Positions 52,914-63,549 of a stretch of 64,000 nucleotides of DNA are shown here, in pieces. Origin of the DNA: Serratia quinivorans (GTDB lineage: Bacteria > Pseudomonadota > Gammaproteobacteria > Enterobacterales > Enterobacteriaceae); the NCBI GenBank assembly GCA_900457075.1, contig UGYN01000003.1, positions 62,001 to 126,000 on the forward strand, read 5' to 3'. Every line of letters starts with the position of its first letter. Position 1 is the first letter of the stretch. Both the position numbers and the translations under genes were made by a program. A model generated the notes under the pieces. It did not search any database. It was not told where the DNA came from and worked only from the letters and a program-made list of their open reading frames with translations.

Positions 52914-55514
52914 TTAAATGAAGTCGATGTCTATGGTTTTTTGACTATCATTTATAATCGCTGTAACAGTGAATTTCCCGGGCGTATTACTGGTTATATA
53001 ACTGGATGCATAACCAGTATCATCAGTCATAACTGGACTATCGATAACAAGTTCTTTATCGGACTGAAAAATAACACTTTGGCCTGAAAGCAGACCATCC
53101 TTACCTACTACTACAACTCCGACACTATTTTTATCAACACCATCTGCTTTAGCATTGTTATTGTCTATACCTAAAACACCAATTTCAGCATCAATTATAT
53201 TTTTGAAGTCAACATAGATGCTTTTATCGATTTCATTAATAGATGCAATAACCTGAACTTTTCCAGTGTAAGGACTGGTAATAGTAGTGATGGCATCCCC
53301 ATTACTATTCGTGATTTTTGGGCTTTGAACGGTGGCTTCGTTGGCGGTGCTAAATATAACACTTTGTCCATAAAGAGGCTTTTCATCTACTCCTATAACA
53401 CGAACTATAATCTCATCAACAGAAATATTGTCAGACTCTGCATAATTCGTCTTTATATCCATGTCAGTAATTATTGCATCATCGTTATTAGTAAACATAA
53501 CATCTATTACTTGGATGCTGTTGTTAACTGAAGCCGTGATTGATGAAGACCCAGCAACAACATTAGTTAAAGTTGTTGTGGCAAAACCATAGGTATCACT
53601 AATTATCGGGCTATTAATAATTGCTCCATTATCACTTTCAAACGTTACACTCTGGTTTGATAGTTGCTTTCCATCCTTGCCAATAACAAGAGCGGATACA
53701 GAGTTCTCTTCAATTCCATTACCCTCAGCATTATTTTTTAAAATCCCCAAAAAGTTCACTTGAGATTCAGGGTCATTCCTGTCACTTTCTGAAAAATTAA
53801 CATCTGTGGTCATGTAACTATTGTTTATAGTTGCTGTGGTTTTTGCAATACCCTCGACCGTGTTCGTGAGTGCTGCTTCGGCTATACCATTTTCGTCAGT
53901 CATTACCGGACTGGTGATAGTTGCCCCATTGCTTGTACTAAAAATCACATACTGCCCAGGAAGGAGTTGCTGTACATCATTTTTCACGGTCGCGAATACC
54001 GTATTAACATCTGTACCATTGGCTTTTGCATTATCCTGTTCTATACCGATAACACCTATTATAGCATTATCACCATTCGCTTGCATTACGTAAACTTCGG
54101 CGTTACTCGATACTGCCATGCCACCACTGGCTAGTAGTACCTTATAATAACCTAGAGCTTTCCCGTTACCAATAATTCTAATATTATCTGCGGGTACATG
54201 AAACTCTGCAAAGCCTTGAACAATATCTTCTGCAGTCACGTCCCGACTAGCGTTCCACGGGGAGTCTGGGACTGGCGAGTCAGGGGTTGTAGTATAACCA
54301 ACCCAATAGGTTGTGATATTATCGCCCTCTTGCATATTATCCCAAGAAATAGTCATTATAGTTCCATCGTTGTTGTTCACTTCTTCTTTATCAATGGTTT
54401 TGTCCTCTTCAGCAGAGATAAAGACTGGCGGAGGTAGAGGGTCGCAGTGAACATTATCAACATTGATATATGTATAGTTTGATATACCAGTTGGTGATGG
54501 TTCCGAAACTTGGTACCAGACTTGGGCATAACCGATCTGGATTGGTGTCGCTGCTGTTACTGGGATTTGTACATCAAAACCTGCTTTTGCTTCTTCTTCA
54601 GTTAAAGTGTGTATTTCTTCATATACAGCATTGGATATTACATCACCATTTAAAGTATAACCTTGCCAATATACTGTTATTTGGCTTTCGGTTAAGAAAA
54701 GTGGATTACCAAGGACGGTCACTATAACACCATCACTAACATTTTCACATCCTATCCATCCCTCATTGTTTTCCGGAACTAGTGATGCTGGATACTGAAC
54801 CATTGTATCCATATCTATGTTAACGCTTGCGGCTTCTGATGTTTTTTGGGTGAGTGATAGAGGGGGGGAAATAGCGTATGAAGCCCATGCGTAGCCTTGG
54901 TCAATTGCTGTAATAAATGGAGGTTCAACAAGAACATTCGCACCGTTTTCGATATCAGAACCAGTGATAACATGGGATATAATTGTAACACTTTCTGATA
55001 CAAATCCAGTTTTTTTATTAAAACCTGCCCAGTAAATTTCAATGCGAGCACCTTTAACAAATTCATCAGATGTATTGGGTATGTGAATATGCGACCCTAA
55101 ATTTAAAATTACACTGGCATTATCTATTACATTTTCAACAGCATCAGGGAAAGATGGAGGGGGGAGCACGCCAGCATGTTTACGTTTAACTATTGCGACC
55201 GAAACACCTGACTTTGATGGGTTTTGATATGAGTCTATAGCCGTAAACCAAGTATGATGCTTACCATTTGTAACTAAAGGTTCAGGCACGATTGAGGCCC
55301 AAGGGAAAGCGCTATCTATGTTTTTTGATGTCAAAAAAATGTCACTAACGAAATGACCATCCCAGTATAACGCTAAGTAATCACCTTTTTTTGGGTTGCC
55401 GTAGGCATTAACTACAATGCTGACCCCACCTGCAGTAACTAGTTCCACTTCACTAATGAAACCGTCATCTACCATTTGAGGTAACGAAGGGGATGCCAAG
55501 GTTGAATATCCCAT
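52914..55514 (-). CDS. Large Ig-like repeat protein without signal peptide (866 residues)
   Basis: Residues ~1-480 hold four repeats of ~120 residues with a motif LALYWDGH, IEIYWAGF, ITVYWQGY or ITTYWVGY after a Gly/Lys turn. Residues ~485-866 hold four Big-1-like (invasin-type) domains of ~95 residues, each with an NxAxxxGxxxN(S/T)V segment, then GQSVIFxS and NGxAxTTxT. There is no signal peptide or beta-barrel, unlike classical invasins. AAGGAAAA precedes the ATG. The Trp-Gly repeats also occur in the 535-residue protein at 43798-45405. The gene may encode a passenger protein exported by an unknown route. Confidence 0.8.
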   Translation of the reverse strand: MGYSTLASPSLPQMVDDGFISEVELVTAGGVSIVVNAYGNPKKGDYLALYWDGHFVSDIFLTSKNIDSAFPWASIVPEPLVTNGKHHTWFTAIDSYQNPSKSGVSVAIVKRKHAGVLPPPSFPDAVENVIDNASVILNLGSHIHIPNTSDEFVKGARIEIYWAGFNKKTGFVSESVTIISHVITGSDIENGANVLVEPPFITAIDQGYAWASYAISPPLSLTQKTSEAASVNIDMDTMVQYPASLVPENNEGWIGCENVSDGVIVTVLGNPLFLTESQITVYWQGYTLNGDVISNAVYEEIHTLTEEEAKAGFDVQIPVTAATPIQIGYAQVWYQVSEPSPTGISNYTYINVDNVHCDPLPPPVFISAEEDKTIDKEEVNNNDGTIMTISWDNMQEGDNITTYWVGYTTTPDSPVPDSPWNASRDVTAEDIVQGFAEFHVPADNIRIIGNGKALGYYKVLLASGGMAVSSNAEVYVMQANGDNAIIGVIGIEQDNAKANGTDVNTVFATVKNDVQQLLPGQYVIFSTSNGATITSPVMTDENGIAEAALTNTVEGIAKTTATINNSYMTTDVNFSESDRNDPESQVNFLGILKNNAEGNGIEENSVSALVIGKDGKQLSNQSVTFESDNGAIINSPIISDTYGFATTTLTNVVAGSSSITASVNNSIQVIDVMFTNNDDAIITDMDIKTNYAESDNISVDEIIVRVIGVDEKPLYGQSVIFSTANEATVQSPKITNSNGDAITTITSPYTGKVQVIASINEIDKSIYVDFKNIIDAEIGVLGIDNNNAKADGVDKNSVGVVVVGKDGLLSGQSVIFQSDKELVIDSPVMTDDTGYASSYITSNTPGKFTVTAIINDSQKTIDIDFI

Positions 55515-55560
55515 GAGTTTTCCTTTTTTATCTGGTTAGAGTCTGGCAAGCTAACGATAG

Positions 55561-55806
55561 CTAGTCGGTAATGACCTTTTTATATGACATTTCAATTAAG
55601 TATTTGAATCTTTTCATGTCGTTCATAGCTAGTTCGCTATAGTAGAACGTTATCTCCCGCCATAGTTCGAAAACAGCTTTGGCTGAAAATATAAACAGTA
55701 GTTTTGACGACTTTTCGTTTTGCTCTTCAGCAAACTTCAAATAAGTTCTTATCTTTCCATCGGTAACAAGAGTTACTTCGTTATATGAAAACTGAACTTT
55801 ATTCAT
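55561..55806 (-). CDS. Unknown 81-residue protein upstream of the Ig-like gene
   Basis: GGAGGTGG lies upstream of two adjacent ATGs; 55806 has the better spacing. The protein is soluble and mixed-charge with aromatic residues (AVFELWREITFYYSEL); no family recognised. It ends 46 bp before the Ig-like gene and is probably co-transcribed, so it may be its chaperone or regulator (inference). Confidence 0.55.
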   Translation of the reverse strand: MNKVQFSYNEVTLVTDGKIRTYLKFAEEQNEKSSKLLFIFSAKAVFELWREITFYYSELAMNDMKRFKYLIEMSYKKVITD

Positions 55807-55979
55807 CATCCACCTCCGACATGAAAGTAGTATCTTTGAAAATTAAGGAATTGTTTATTTAACATATTGGCAAGATTAATGTATATGCTATAAATCCACA
55901 TTTGTCTATGTTGTATGGTTGGTTTATCATGTGCGTTTGTTTTTTATGTCTATCATTTTAATAAAAGAACCAAAATTGT

Positions 55980-56213
55980 TTGAGACAAGATCTTTATTTG
56001 TTTTTGATAAGTACCTGTATTGTTATATCAAAGTCTTATGGTATCCCTAAGAACGGTTTGTCATCTTTTTTTTTGTTTTTTATTACCTTGCTTTTTATCT
56101 TGTGCCTATTGCTCAGTTTAGTTATCTTAAAAAAATATAAATTTTGCGTTTTTTTACATTTTATCTATAAATTAATTGCTGTGGCTAGGTTAAAGAAAAT
56201 AAAGAGGCTATAA
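55980..56213 (+). CDS. Possible small membrane protein before the inverse autotransporter
   Basis: A TTG-started frame of 77 codons ends exactly one base before the autotransporter ATG. It has one or two hydrophobic segments (FFLFFITLLFILCLLLSLVIL) and a basic tail. No good ribosome site. Adjacency suggests coupling, but it may be chance in AT-rich DNA. Confidence 0.3.
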   Translation: MRQDLYLFLISTCIVISKSYGIPKNGLSSFFLFFITLLFILCLLLSLVILKKYKFCVFLHFIYKLIAVARLKKIKRL

Positions 56214-59200
56214 ATGCATACCATTAATGATACAAAAGTAATGTCAACTAGATACATTGCTTTTTTTTGCTTGATCCTCCAACTCTTATGGGTGTTTTTT
56301 AGCGCGTATTTGCCCTCCTCGCTGGCATATGCTGATGACGGTAAAAATGTAGCATCTTCTAGTCATAGTTTGTTTTCTTCAAACACTGTTTTATATACTC
56401 TCGGGGAAGGTGAGTCTGTTTCATCGGTAGCAAAAAAATTCGATTTAACAATTAATGAATTAAAAATGCTCAATCAATTCAGAACATACTCTAAACCATT
56501 TGATAATCTTTCTCGTGGCGATGTAGTCGATATCCCTTCTAAAAATTTAGCTGATAAAGGATATCTTTATGAAGATAATCAAAATAAAGAGGAAGATTAT
56601 ATAGTTAACTCCATGTCAACAGTTGGGGGGAATGTTGTCCTCTGGCGATGTTGGGAGGCAGTCAAAGTCGTTGGCAAAAGGATTTGCTGTCGGGGAGGTT
56701 AACCATAGATTAAGCGATTTTTTGGGTCGATTTGGTACGGCTAAAGTGCAATTAAACATGGATGATAAACTCAATTTTGATGGGAGCTCTGCGGATGTTC
56801 TTGTACCTATTTGGGATAAGGATAAATACTTGGCTTTTAGTCAGTGGGGGATTAGATATAAAGACGAAAGGACGACCTGGAACCTTGGCTTTGGGCTTCG
56901 ATATTTTAAAGACTCTTGGATGTTTGGTGTCAATAGCTTTTATGATTATGATCTCACAGGAGAAAATCGTCGTTGGGGGGTCGGTGCTGAGGCTTGGACT
57001 GATTATTTAAAATTATCCACAAATGGATATTTTAGGATAAATGACTGGCACCAATCAAGAGATCTGGAGGATTTCGATGAGCGACCTGCGGATGGTTTTG
57101 ACATTCAAGCAGAAGCATATATACCTAGTTACTCACAATTAGGTGGGAAGTTAGGATTTGAACATTACAGGGGGCAAAATGTGGCCTTGTTTGGCTCCAA
57201 TCATTTACAAAAAAACCCATCAGCTGTAACTATCGGTGTAAATTACACACCAATCCCATTGGTTACCATAGCTGTTGAACATAAAAATGGCCAAGGCGGT
57301 GAGCATGACACACAATTAAAACTTGATGCTACACTGCAACTAGGTGTTCCTCTTTATCAACAGTTGGATTCCTCTAATGTTTCTAATTTACGAACATTAG
57401 AAGGAAGTCGGTATGACCTTGTTAACCGTAATAATGACATCATTCTTGACTATAGAAAACAGGAGTTAATATCACTTGAGTTAACACCTAAATCGCTAAG
57501 TGGAGAGGGTAGCGAGACAGGCACAATTGTTGCAAATGTAAAGGCCAAGTATGGTGTTGAACGTATTGACTGGAATGCAGCTGAGTTAATTGCCGCCGGT
57601 GGGAGCATACAAGAAATATCAAAACAAACCTTAAGAGTTGTTTACCCAAAGTACGATGTGAATGCGAAGAATAACTATGATGTAAATGCTGTTGCGTACG
57701 ATTCTCACGGTAATAGCTCCAATGCAGACATATCTCACATATCGGTATCTGAGCCGTCAATAATCGAACCTACTATTTCTGTTATTAAAGATGATGCTAT
57801 CGCTAATGGTATAGATAGTAATATTGTTCAAGTTAAGGTTACAGATAGTAATGGTAATGCTTTATCAGATAAACAAGTTGTATTTAAGTCTGATGCCAGT
57901 GTTGAAATTGAATCGCCAACAGTCACCACCGATGCTCAAGGGTTAGGACAAACCTCTTTGAGGAGCACTGATGCTGAATCATTTAAGGTTTTAGCATCAG
58001 TGGACGGCATTAACACAGAGACTGTAGTGACCTTCACCGCCAATGCCAGTGCGGCGACGGTCAGCAGCCTGAGCAGCGACGTGCCGGCACAGGTTGCGGA
58101 CGGCAGCAGTGCGATCACCTTTACGGCCGTGCTGAAGGACAGTAACGGCAATCTGGTGGCGGAGGCACCGGTGGCCTTCAGCACCACCGGCGGGACGCTG
58201 GCCCAGCCGAGCGCGACCACGAACGCCCAGGGCGAAGCCCGGGTAACCCTGACCAGCACCCAGGTCGGGGGGGTCACGGTCACCGCGAAGGCCCAGGAGA
58301 ATGCGGCAGACGGCGGCAAGAGCCAGGCGGTGACCTTCACCGCCAATGCCAGCACGGCGACGGTCAGCAGCCTGAGCAGCGACGTGCCGGCACAGGTTGC
58401 GGATGGCAGCAGTGCGATCACCTTTACGGCCGTGCTGAAGGACAGTAACGGCAATCTGGTGGCGGAGGCACCGGTGGCCTTCAGCACCACCGGCGGGGCG
58501 CTGGCCCAGCCGAGCGCGACCACGAACGCCCAGGGCGAAGCCCGGGTAACCCTGACCAGCACCCAGGTCGGGGAGGTCACGGTCACCGCGAAGGCCCAGG
58601 AGAATGCGGCAGACGGCGGCAAGAGCCAGGCGGTGACCTTCACCGCCAATGCCAGTGCGGCGACGGTCAGCAGCCTGAGCAGCGACGTGCCGGCACAGGT
58701 TGCGGACGGCAGCAGTGCGATCACCTTTACGGCCGTGCTGAAGGACAGTAACGGCAATCTGGTGGCGGAGGCACCGGTGGCCTTCAGCACCACCGGCGGG
58801 GCGCTGGCCCAGCCGAGCGTGACCACGAACGCCCAGGGCGAAGCCCGGGTAACCCTGACCAGCACCCAGGTCGGGGAGGTCACGGTCACCGCGAAAGCCC
58901 AGGAGAATGCGGCAGACGGCGGCAAGAGCCAGGCGGTGACCTTCACCGCCAATGCCAGTGCGGCGACGGTCAGCAGCCTGAGCAGCGACGTGCCGGCACA
59001 GCTTGCGGACGGCAGCAGTGCGATCACCTTTACGGCCGTGCTGAAGGACAGTAACGGCAATCTGGTGGCGGAGGCACCGGTGGCCTTCAGCACCACCGGC
59101 GGGGCGCTGGCCCAGCCGAGCGCGACCACGAACGCCCAGGGTGAAGCCCGGGTAACCCTGACCAGCACCCAGGTCGGGGAGGTCACGGTCACCGCGAAGG

Positions 59201-61359
59201 CCCAGGAGAATGCGGCAGACGGCGGCAAGAGCCAGGCGGTGACCTTCACCGCCAATGCCAGCACGGCGACGGTCAGCAGCCTGAGCAGCGACGTGCCGGC
59301 ACAGCTTGCGGATGGCAGCAGTGCGATCACCTTTACGGCCGTGCTGAAGGACAGTAACGGCAATCTGGTGGCGGAGGCACCGGTGGCCTTCAGCACCACC
59401 GGCGGGGCGCTGGCCCAGCCGAGCGCGACCACGAACGCCCAGGGCGAAGCCCGGGTAACCCTGACCAGCACCCAGGTCGGGGAGGTCACGGTCACCGCGA
59501 AAGCCCAGGAGAATGCGGCAGACGGCGGCAAGAGCCAGGCGGTGACCTTCACCGCCAATGCCAGTGCGGCGACGGTCAGCAGCCTGAGCAGCGACGTGCC
59601 GGCACAGGTTGCGGATGGCAGCAGTGCGATCACCTTTACGGCCGTGCTGAAGGACAGTAACGGCAATCTGGTGGCGGAGGCACCGGTGGCCTTCAGCACC
59701 ACCGGCGGGGCGCTGGCCCAGCCGAGCGCGACCACGAACGCCCAGGGCGAAGCCCGGGTAACCCTGACCAGCACCCAGGTCGGGGAGGTCACGGTCACCG
59801 CGAAGGCCCAGGAGAATGCGGCAGACGGCGGCAAGAGCCAGGCGGTGACCTTCACCGCCAATGCCAGCACGGCGACGGTCAGCAGCCTGAGCAGCGACGT
59901 GCCGGCACAGGTTGCGGATGGCAGCAGTGCGATCACCTTTACGGCCGTGCTGAAGGACAGTAACGGCAATCTGGTGGCGAAGGCACCGGTGGCCTTCAGC
60001 ACCACCGGCGGGACGCTGGCCCAGCCGAGCGCGACCACGAACGCCCAGGGCGAAGCCCGGGTAACCCTGACCAACACCCAGGTCGGGGGGGTCACGGTCA
60101 CCGCGAAGGCCCAGGAGAATGCGGCAGACGGCGGCAAGAGCCAGGCGGTGACCTTCACCGCCAATGCCAGCACGGCGACGGTCAGCAGCCTGAGCAGCGA
60201 CGTGCCGGCACAGGTTGCGGATGGCAGCAGTGCGATCACCTTTACGGCCGTGCTGAAGGACAGTAACGGCAATCTGGTGGCGGAGGCACCGGTGGCCTTC
60301 AGCACCACCGGCGGGGCGCTGGCCCAGCCGAGCGTGACCACGAACGCCCAGGGCGAAGCCCGGGTAACCCTGACCAGCACCCAGGTCGGGGAGGTCACGG
60401 TCACCGCGAAGGCCCAGGAGAATGCGGCAGACGGCGGCAAGAGCCAGGCGGTGACCTTCACCGCCAATGCCAGTGCGGCGACGGTCAGCAGCCTGAGCAG
60501 CGACGTGCCGGCACAGCTTGCGGACGGCAGCAGTGCGATCACCTTTACGGCCGTGCTGAAGGACAGTAACGGCAATCTGGTGGCGGAGGCACCGGTGGCC
60601 TTCAGCACCACCGGCGGGGCGCTGGCCCAGCCGAGCGTGACCACGAACGCCCAGGGCGAAGCCCGGGTAACCCTGACCAGCACCCAGGTCGGGGAGGTCA
60701 CGGTCACCGCGAAGGCCCAGGAGAATGCGGCAGACGGCGGCAAGAGCCAGGCGGTGACCTTTATAGCTGTTCTTAAGATCAGATCCTTACAAAGACTAAA
60801 TAAAGAGTCGCAAAGCGAAGGTTTTTCGCCAAATGAAGGTTTCCCTACAACTGCAGTAAAAGATGGTAAAACATATTTCGCAATAAAATTAGAAGGAGGA
60901 CAAGAGCAAAGTAAAAAATGGTCAAGTTCAGACTCAAGCGTTGCAACTGTAGACAGTTCTGGGCATGTAATGTTAGCTGGTAGTAAGGGAAATGCAACGA
61001 TAACCATTTCTGACGATATCAGCGAAATTAATTACAGCTTTACAATTAAAAAAGTATTTACCTTATTAAAAGGGCCTGCAGTGTCTCAACTTGATGCTAA
61101 AATACAGTGCTCAAACATTGGATTGAGTCTTCCATTAGTTGAGGATCTAACAAATGCCGGAACAACAAGTCCTTATAAAGCAGTAGGAAATCTTTGGGGG
61201 GAGTGGGGTGATTTTCCAGCACTGTGGAGCCTGAGTGGAAGTCAATACATATATACGGGAACAGCAGACTCTAAAAAATACACAATGGTCAATGGGGCGG
61301 GGATGCAAACATCATTTTCTTATTCAGTATCTCATACATCCCAATTCTCTTGTATTTGA
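56214..61359 (+). pseudogene. Inverse autotransporter adhesin (intimin/invasin family), frameshifted at a G6 tract
   Basis: The first frame (56214-56702) has a signal peptide and a LysM-like segment (LYTLGEGESVSSVAKKFDL), then leaves frame at GGGGGG (56625-56630). The second frame (to 61359) holds the beta-barrel (LNMDDKLNFDGSSADVLVP, GFGLRYFKDSWMFGVNSFYD, IPLVTIAVEHKNGQGG), an AT-rich Big-1 domain, nine near-identical 101-residue Big-1 repeats, then a Big-2-like domain (SSDSSVATVDSSGHV) and a C-terminal domain with two Cys. Loss of one G restores a 1714-residue type Ve protein. It is either phase-variable or disrupted. AGAGG precedes the ATG. Confidence 0.85.
58027..60753 (+). repeat. Nine tandem 303-bp coding repeats
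   Basis: GTGACCTTCACCGCCAATGC recurs every 303 bp (58027, 58330, 58633 and on), nine units ending at 60754, where the frame passes into unique sequence. Units differ at a handful of positions (for example AQV/AQL, PSA/PSV, GGV/GEV). The array is strikingly GC-rich while the gene on both sides is AT-rich. Each unit is one Big-1 domain. Confidence 0.95.
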
Positions 61360-61393
61360 AGTTATTTAATGGTATCTCACTGTTATAAAGTTA

Positions 61394-61420
61394 AAAGCCA
61401 CCTCCTCAGGAGGTGGCTTT
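61394..61420 (+). terminator. Terminator after the inverse autotransporter
   Basis: AAAGCCACCTCCT and AGGAGGTGGCTTT form a 13-bp stem with minimal loop. Confidence 0.8.
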
Positions 61421-61563
61421 ACACCACACCCCTTGGAAGGGAGCAATATCCGAGTTAATCCTGTAACAACTCCATTTGCTGTTCTGTAAGCATCCCGTTA
61501 AAACGGCCCGTTCACTTTTAGAGATCTTCCGACATACTGATTATGTCCCCTGAGGAGATCGCT

Positions 61564-61848
61564 ATGCGCAAAATCCGATTCACCGAGCACCAGATCATCA
61601 CCGTTATGAAGTCCGTCGAAGCCGGACGCACCGTTAAAGACATGTGCTGTGAGGCCGCTATTTCCGAAGTTAGTTATTACAACGAGAAGGCAAAATATTG
61701 CGGGATGGAAGCCGCTAATAATAAAAAGATCAAAGATCTTGAGGACGAGAATCGCCGTCTGAAGCAGATGTTTTCCGACCTGAGTCTTAAATGCCGGGTG
61801 TTGAAAAGCGTCATCGAAAAAAGCTTTAAAACCGGCGATAAAGCGTGA
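61564..61848 (+). CDS. IS3-family OrfA
   Basis: 94 residues from the ATG at 61564 with GAGGAG upstream. RFTEHQIITVMKSVEAGRTV, then ISEVSYYNEKAKYCGMEAAN and DLEDENRRLKQMFSDLSLKC, is a typical OrfA with helix-turn-helix and zipper. OrfB follows in another frame, as usual for IS3 frameshifting elements. Confidence 0.85.
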   Translation: MRKIRFTEHQIITVMKSVEAGRTVKDMCCEAAISEVSYYNEKAKYCGMEAANNKKIKDLEDENRRLKQMFSDLSLKCRVLKSVIEKSFKTGDKA

Positions 61849-62022
61849 GCTTGCCAGTTATCTGAGAACTGTTTACGATGAGCATACGTCAGGCATACAG
61901 GATATTATTGCTGAGCAGGACGGTATTTCGTTATCAACCGGATACGCGTCGCGATGAATCGGCTAACAGAGGCGGGCGAACGTTATCGACCCTGTAAATA
62001 ATTCTGTGTAACTGCCAGCGTA

Positions 62023-63327
62023 TTAAAGGTGATCACTCAGGCGGCCACCGAACTCGATAATAAAACGGCTCATCGCCAGCCGCCAGTTCTGGATCGGCAT
62101 ACTCCATTTTTTCGAAGCATCCTTGATCGCCAGATAAATAACTTTTCGCACTGAGTCATCTGTCGGGAACACTTTTCGTTTCTTTATCGCCTGTCGGATC
62201 ACGCTGTTCAGCGACTCGATGGCATTCGTGGTGTAGATCGCCTTGCGGATATCTGCCGGGTAGCCGAAGAAGGTATTGAGGTTTTCCCAATGTGCGCGCC
62301 AGCTTTTGCTGATTTGCTGATTTGCTGATTTGCTGATTTGCTGATTTGCTGATTTGCTGATTTGCTGATTTGCTGATTTGCTGATTTGCTGATTTGCTGA
62401 TTTGCTGATTTGCGGATATTTATCGTCCCAGGTACCCGCAAACGTGTCCAGCGCCATCAGCGCGGCTTCTTCTGTCGGAGACTGATACACCGTTTTCAGC
62501 CCGCTGGTGACGGCTTTATAGTCCTTCCAAGACACGTATTTCAGGCTGTTGCGTACCATATGGATGATGCAGAGCTGGATATGTGTCTGAGGATAAACGC
62601 TGTTTATCGCATCCGGGAAGCCCTTCAGCCCGTCCACGCAGGCAATCAGGATATCCTCAAGACCCCGGTTTTTAAGCTCTGTCAGCACACTAAGCCAGAA
62701 CTTTGCCCCTTCGCTTTCTGCCAGCCACATGCCCAACAATTCTTTCTGGCCTTCGGTATTAATGCCCAACGCGAGGAAGACGGCTTTGTTAATCACGCTG
62801 CAACTGTGACGAACTTTAACCACAATACAGCCAAGATAAACAATGGGATACAGTGCATCCAAAGGTCGATTTTTCCACGCTGTTACCTGTTCTTTAACCG
62901 CATCGGTGACTTTAGATATCAGCGTGGGGGACACGTCCGCATCGTACATTTCCTTAAACGTCACGACAATTTCACGGGTCGTCATCCCTTTGGCGTACAG
63001 GGACAAAATCTGGCTGTCCATCTGCGTAATACGCGTCTGGTTTTTCTTTATCAGTTGAGACTCTAAGGTGTTTTCGCGGTCACGGGGTGTGTTGAGTTCA
63101 ATCTCGCCATCATCGCAAAGCAACGTTTTTGACGAGTATCCGTTACGGGTATTCGAGCCTGTTTTAGGGGCATTTTTCTCGTGTCCGAGGTGGTCGGTTA
63201 GCTCTGCATTGAGCGCTGTTTCGACGGTAAGCTTCGTGAGCATACGAGAAAACGCATTGAGATCGGCTTCGGTTTCAAGGCCTTTAGCCAGTTCAGCCGC
63301 AAGGGCTTTGAGTTTCTTTTCGTCCAT
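62023..63327 (-). CDS. IS256-family transposase with octapeptide expansion
   Basis: A 434-residue Mutator/IS256-type DDE transposase: GSNTRNGYSSKTLLCDDGEI, YAKGMTTREIV, LDALYPIVYLGCIVVKVR, then VDGLKGFPDAIN, QLCIIHMVRNSLKYV and TTNAIESLNSVIRQA. Family members are about 400 residues. Between DDKYPQISKS and WRAHWENL sits an extra 32 residues, four copies of ISKSANQQ, from the octanucleotide repeat. The frame is kept, but the insert is near the region before the last catalytic Glu and may impair activity. GGAGACAGG lies 4 bp upstream of the ATG. Confidence 0.9.
   Translation of the reverse strand: MDEKKLKALAAELAKGLETEADLNAFSRMLTKLTVETALNAELTDHLGHEKNAPKTGSNTRNGYSSKTLLCDDGEIELNTPRDRENTLESQLIKKNQTRITQMDSQILSLYAKGMTTREIVVTFKEMYDADVSPTLISKVTDAVKEQVTAWKNRPLDALYPIVYLGCIVVKVRHSCSVINKAVFLALGINTEGQKELLGMWLAESEGAKFWLSVLTELKNRGLEDILIACVDGLKGFPDAINSVYPQTHIQLCIIHMVRNSLKYVSWKDYKAVTSGLKTVYQSPTEEAALMALDTFAGTWDDKYPQISKSANQQISKSANQQISKSANQQISKSANQQISKSWRAHWENLNTFFGYPADIRKAIYTTNAIESLNSVIRQAIKKRKVFPTDDSVRKVIYLAIKDASKKWSMPIQNWRLAMSRFIIEFGGRLSDHL
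62308..62411. repeat. Octanucleotide microsatellite (GCTGATTT)13
   Basis: Thirteen perfect 8-bp units inside the IS256-family transposase gene. One unit is native sequence by the family alignment I know, so 12 were added (96 bp), which preserves the frame. Any gain or loss not in multiples of three units would break it. Confidence 0.95.
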
Positions 63328-63549
63328 AATTTGCCTGTCTCCGTTGTTGGAGTGAACATATCAAAAACAGGCAATTACACAATTGTAATTACAGTCTCAC
63401 GTTATCCGCGCTACGGATTTAAGAAGCTTTTTCAGGTGCTTCGCAGGCAGGGCATACTTGCGAGCACCGGATTTACTGCCTGCTAAAAGTAAAGTGTAAA
63501 CAACACCTGTTAGTGCGCTATCATTTTATGACTCCTTAATAGTCCACTA

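Larger units (their letters stand above)
61988..63398 (-). mobile_element. IS256-family insertion sequence, 1411 bp
   Basis: The left end GACCCTGTAAATAATTCTGT and the right end, read inward, GAGACTGTAATTACAATTGT are imperfect inverted repeats. The 8-bp target duplication ACGTTATC is at 61980-61987 and 63399-63406, rejoining the IS3 OrfB frame exactly. Length minus the 96-bp microsatellite excess is about 1315 bp, normal for the family. Confidence 0.9.
61849..63495 (+). pseudogene. IS3-family OrfB start, split by an IS256-family element and truncated
   Basis: Before the insertion (to 61987) the frames give an OrfB N-terminus with YDEHTSGIQDIIAEQ and, in the other frame, YQPDTRRDE. After it (63407-63495) ERY joins PRYGFKKLFQVLRRQGI, and the sequence ends at CACCGGATTTACTGCCTGCT. 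That 20-mer also occurs at 49863-49882 in the 3' half found there. The gene is not functional. Confidence 0.75.

Noticed and set aside
57936..61007. 1023-codon open frame antisense to the inverse autotransporter
   Set aside because: It is a by-product of GC-rich tandem repeats; it repeats the same 101-residue block in antisense, has no ribosome site, and its composition follows the sense gene.
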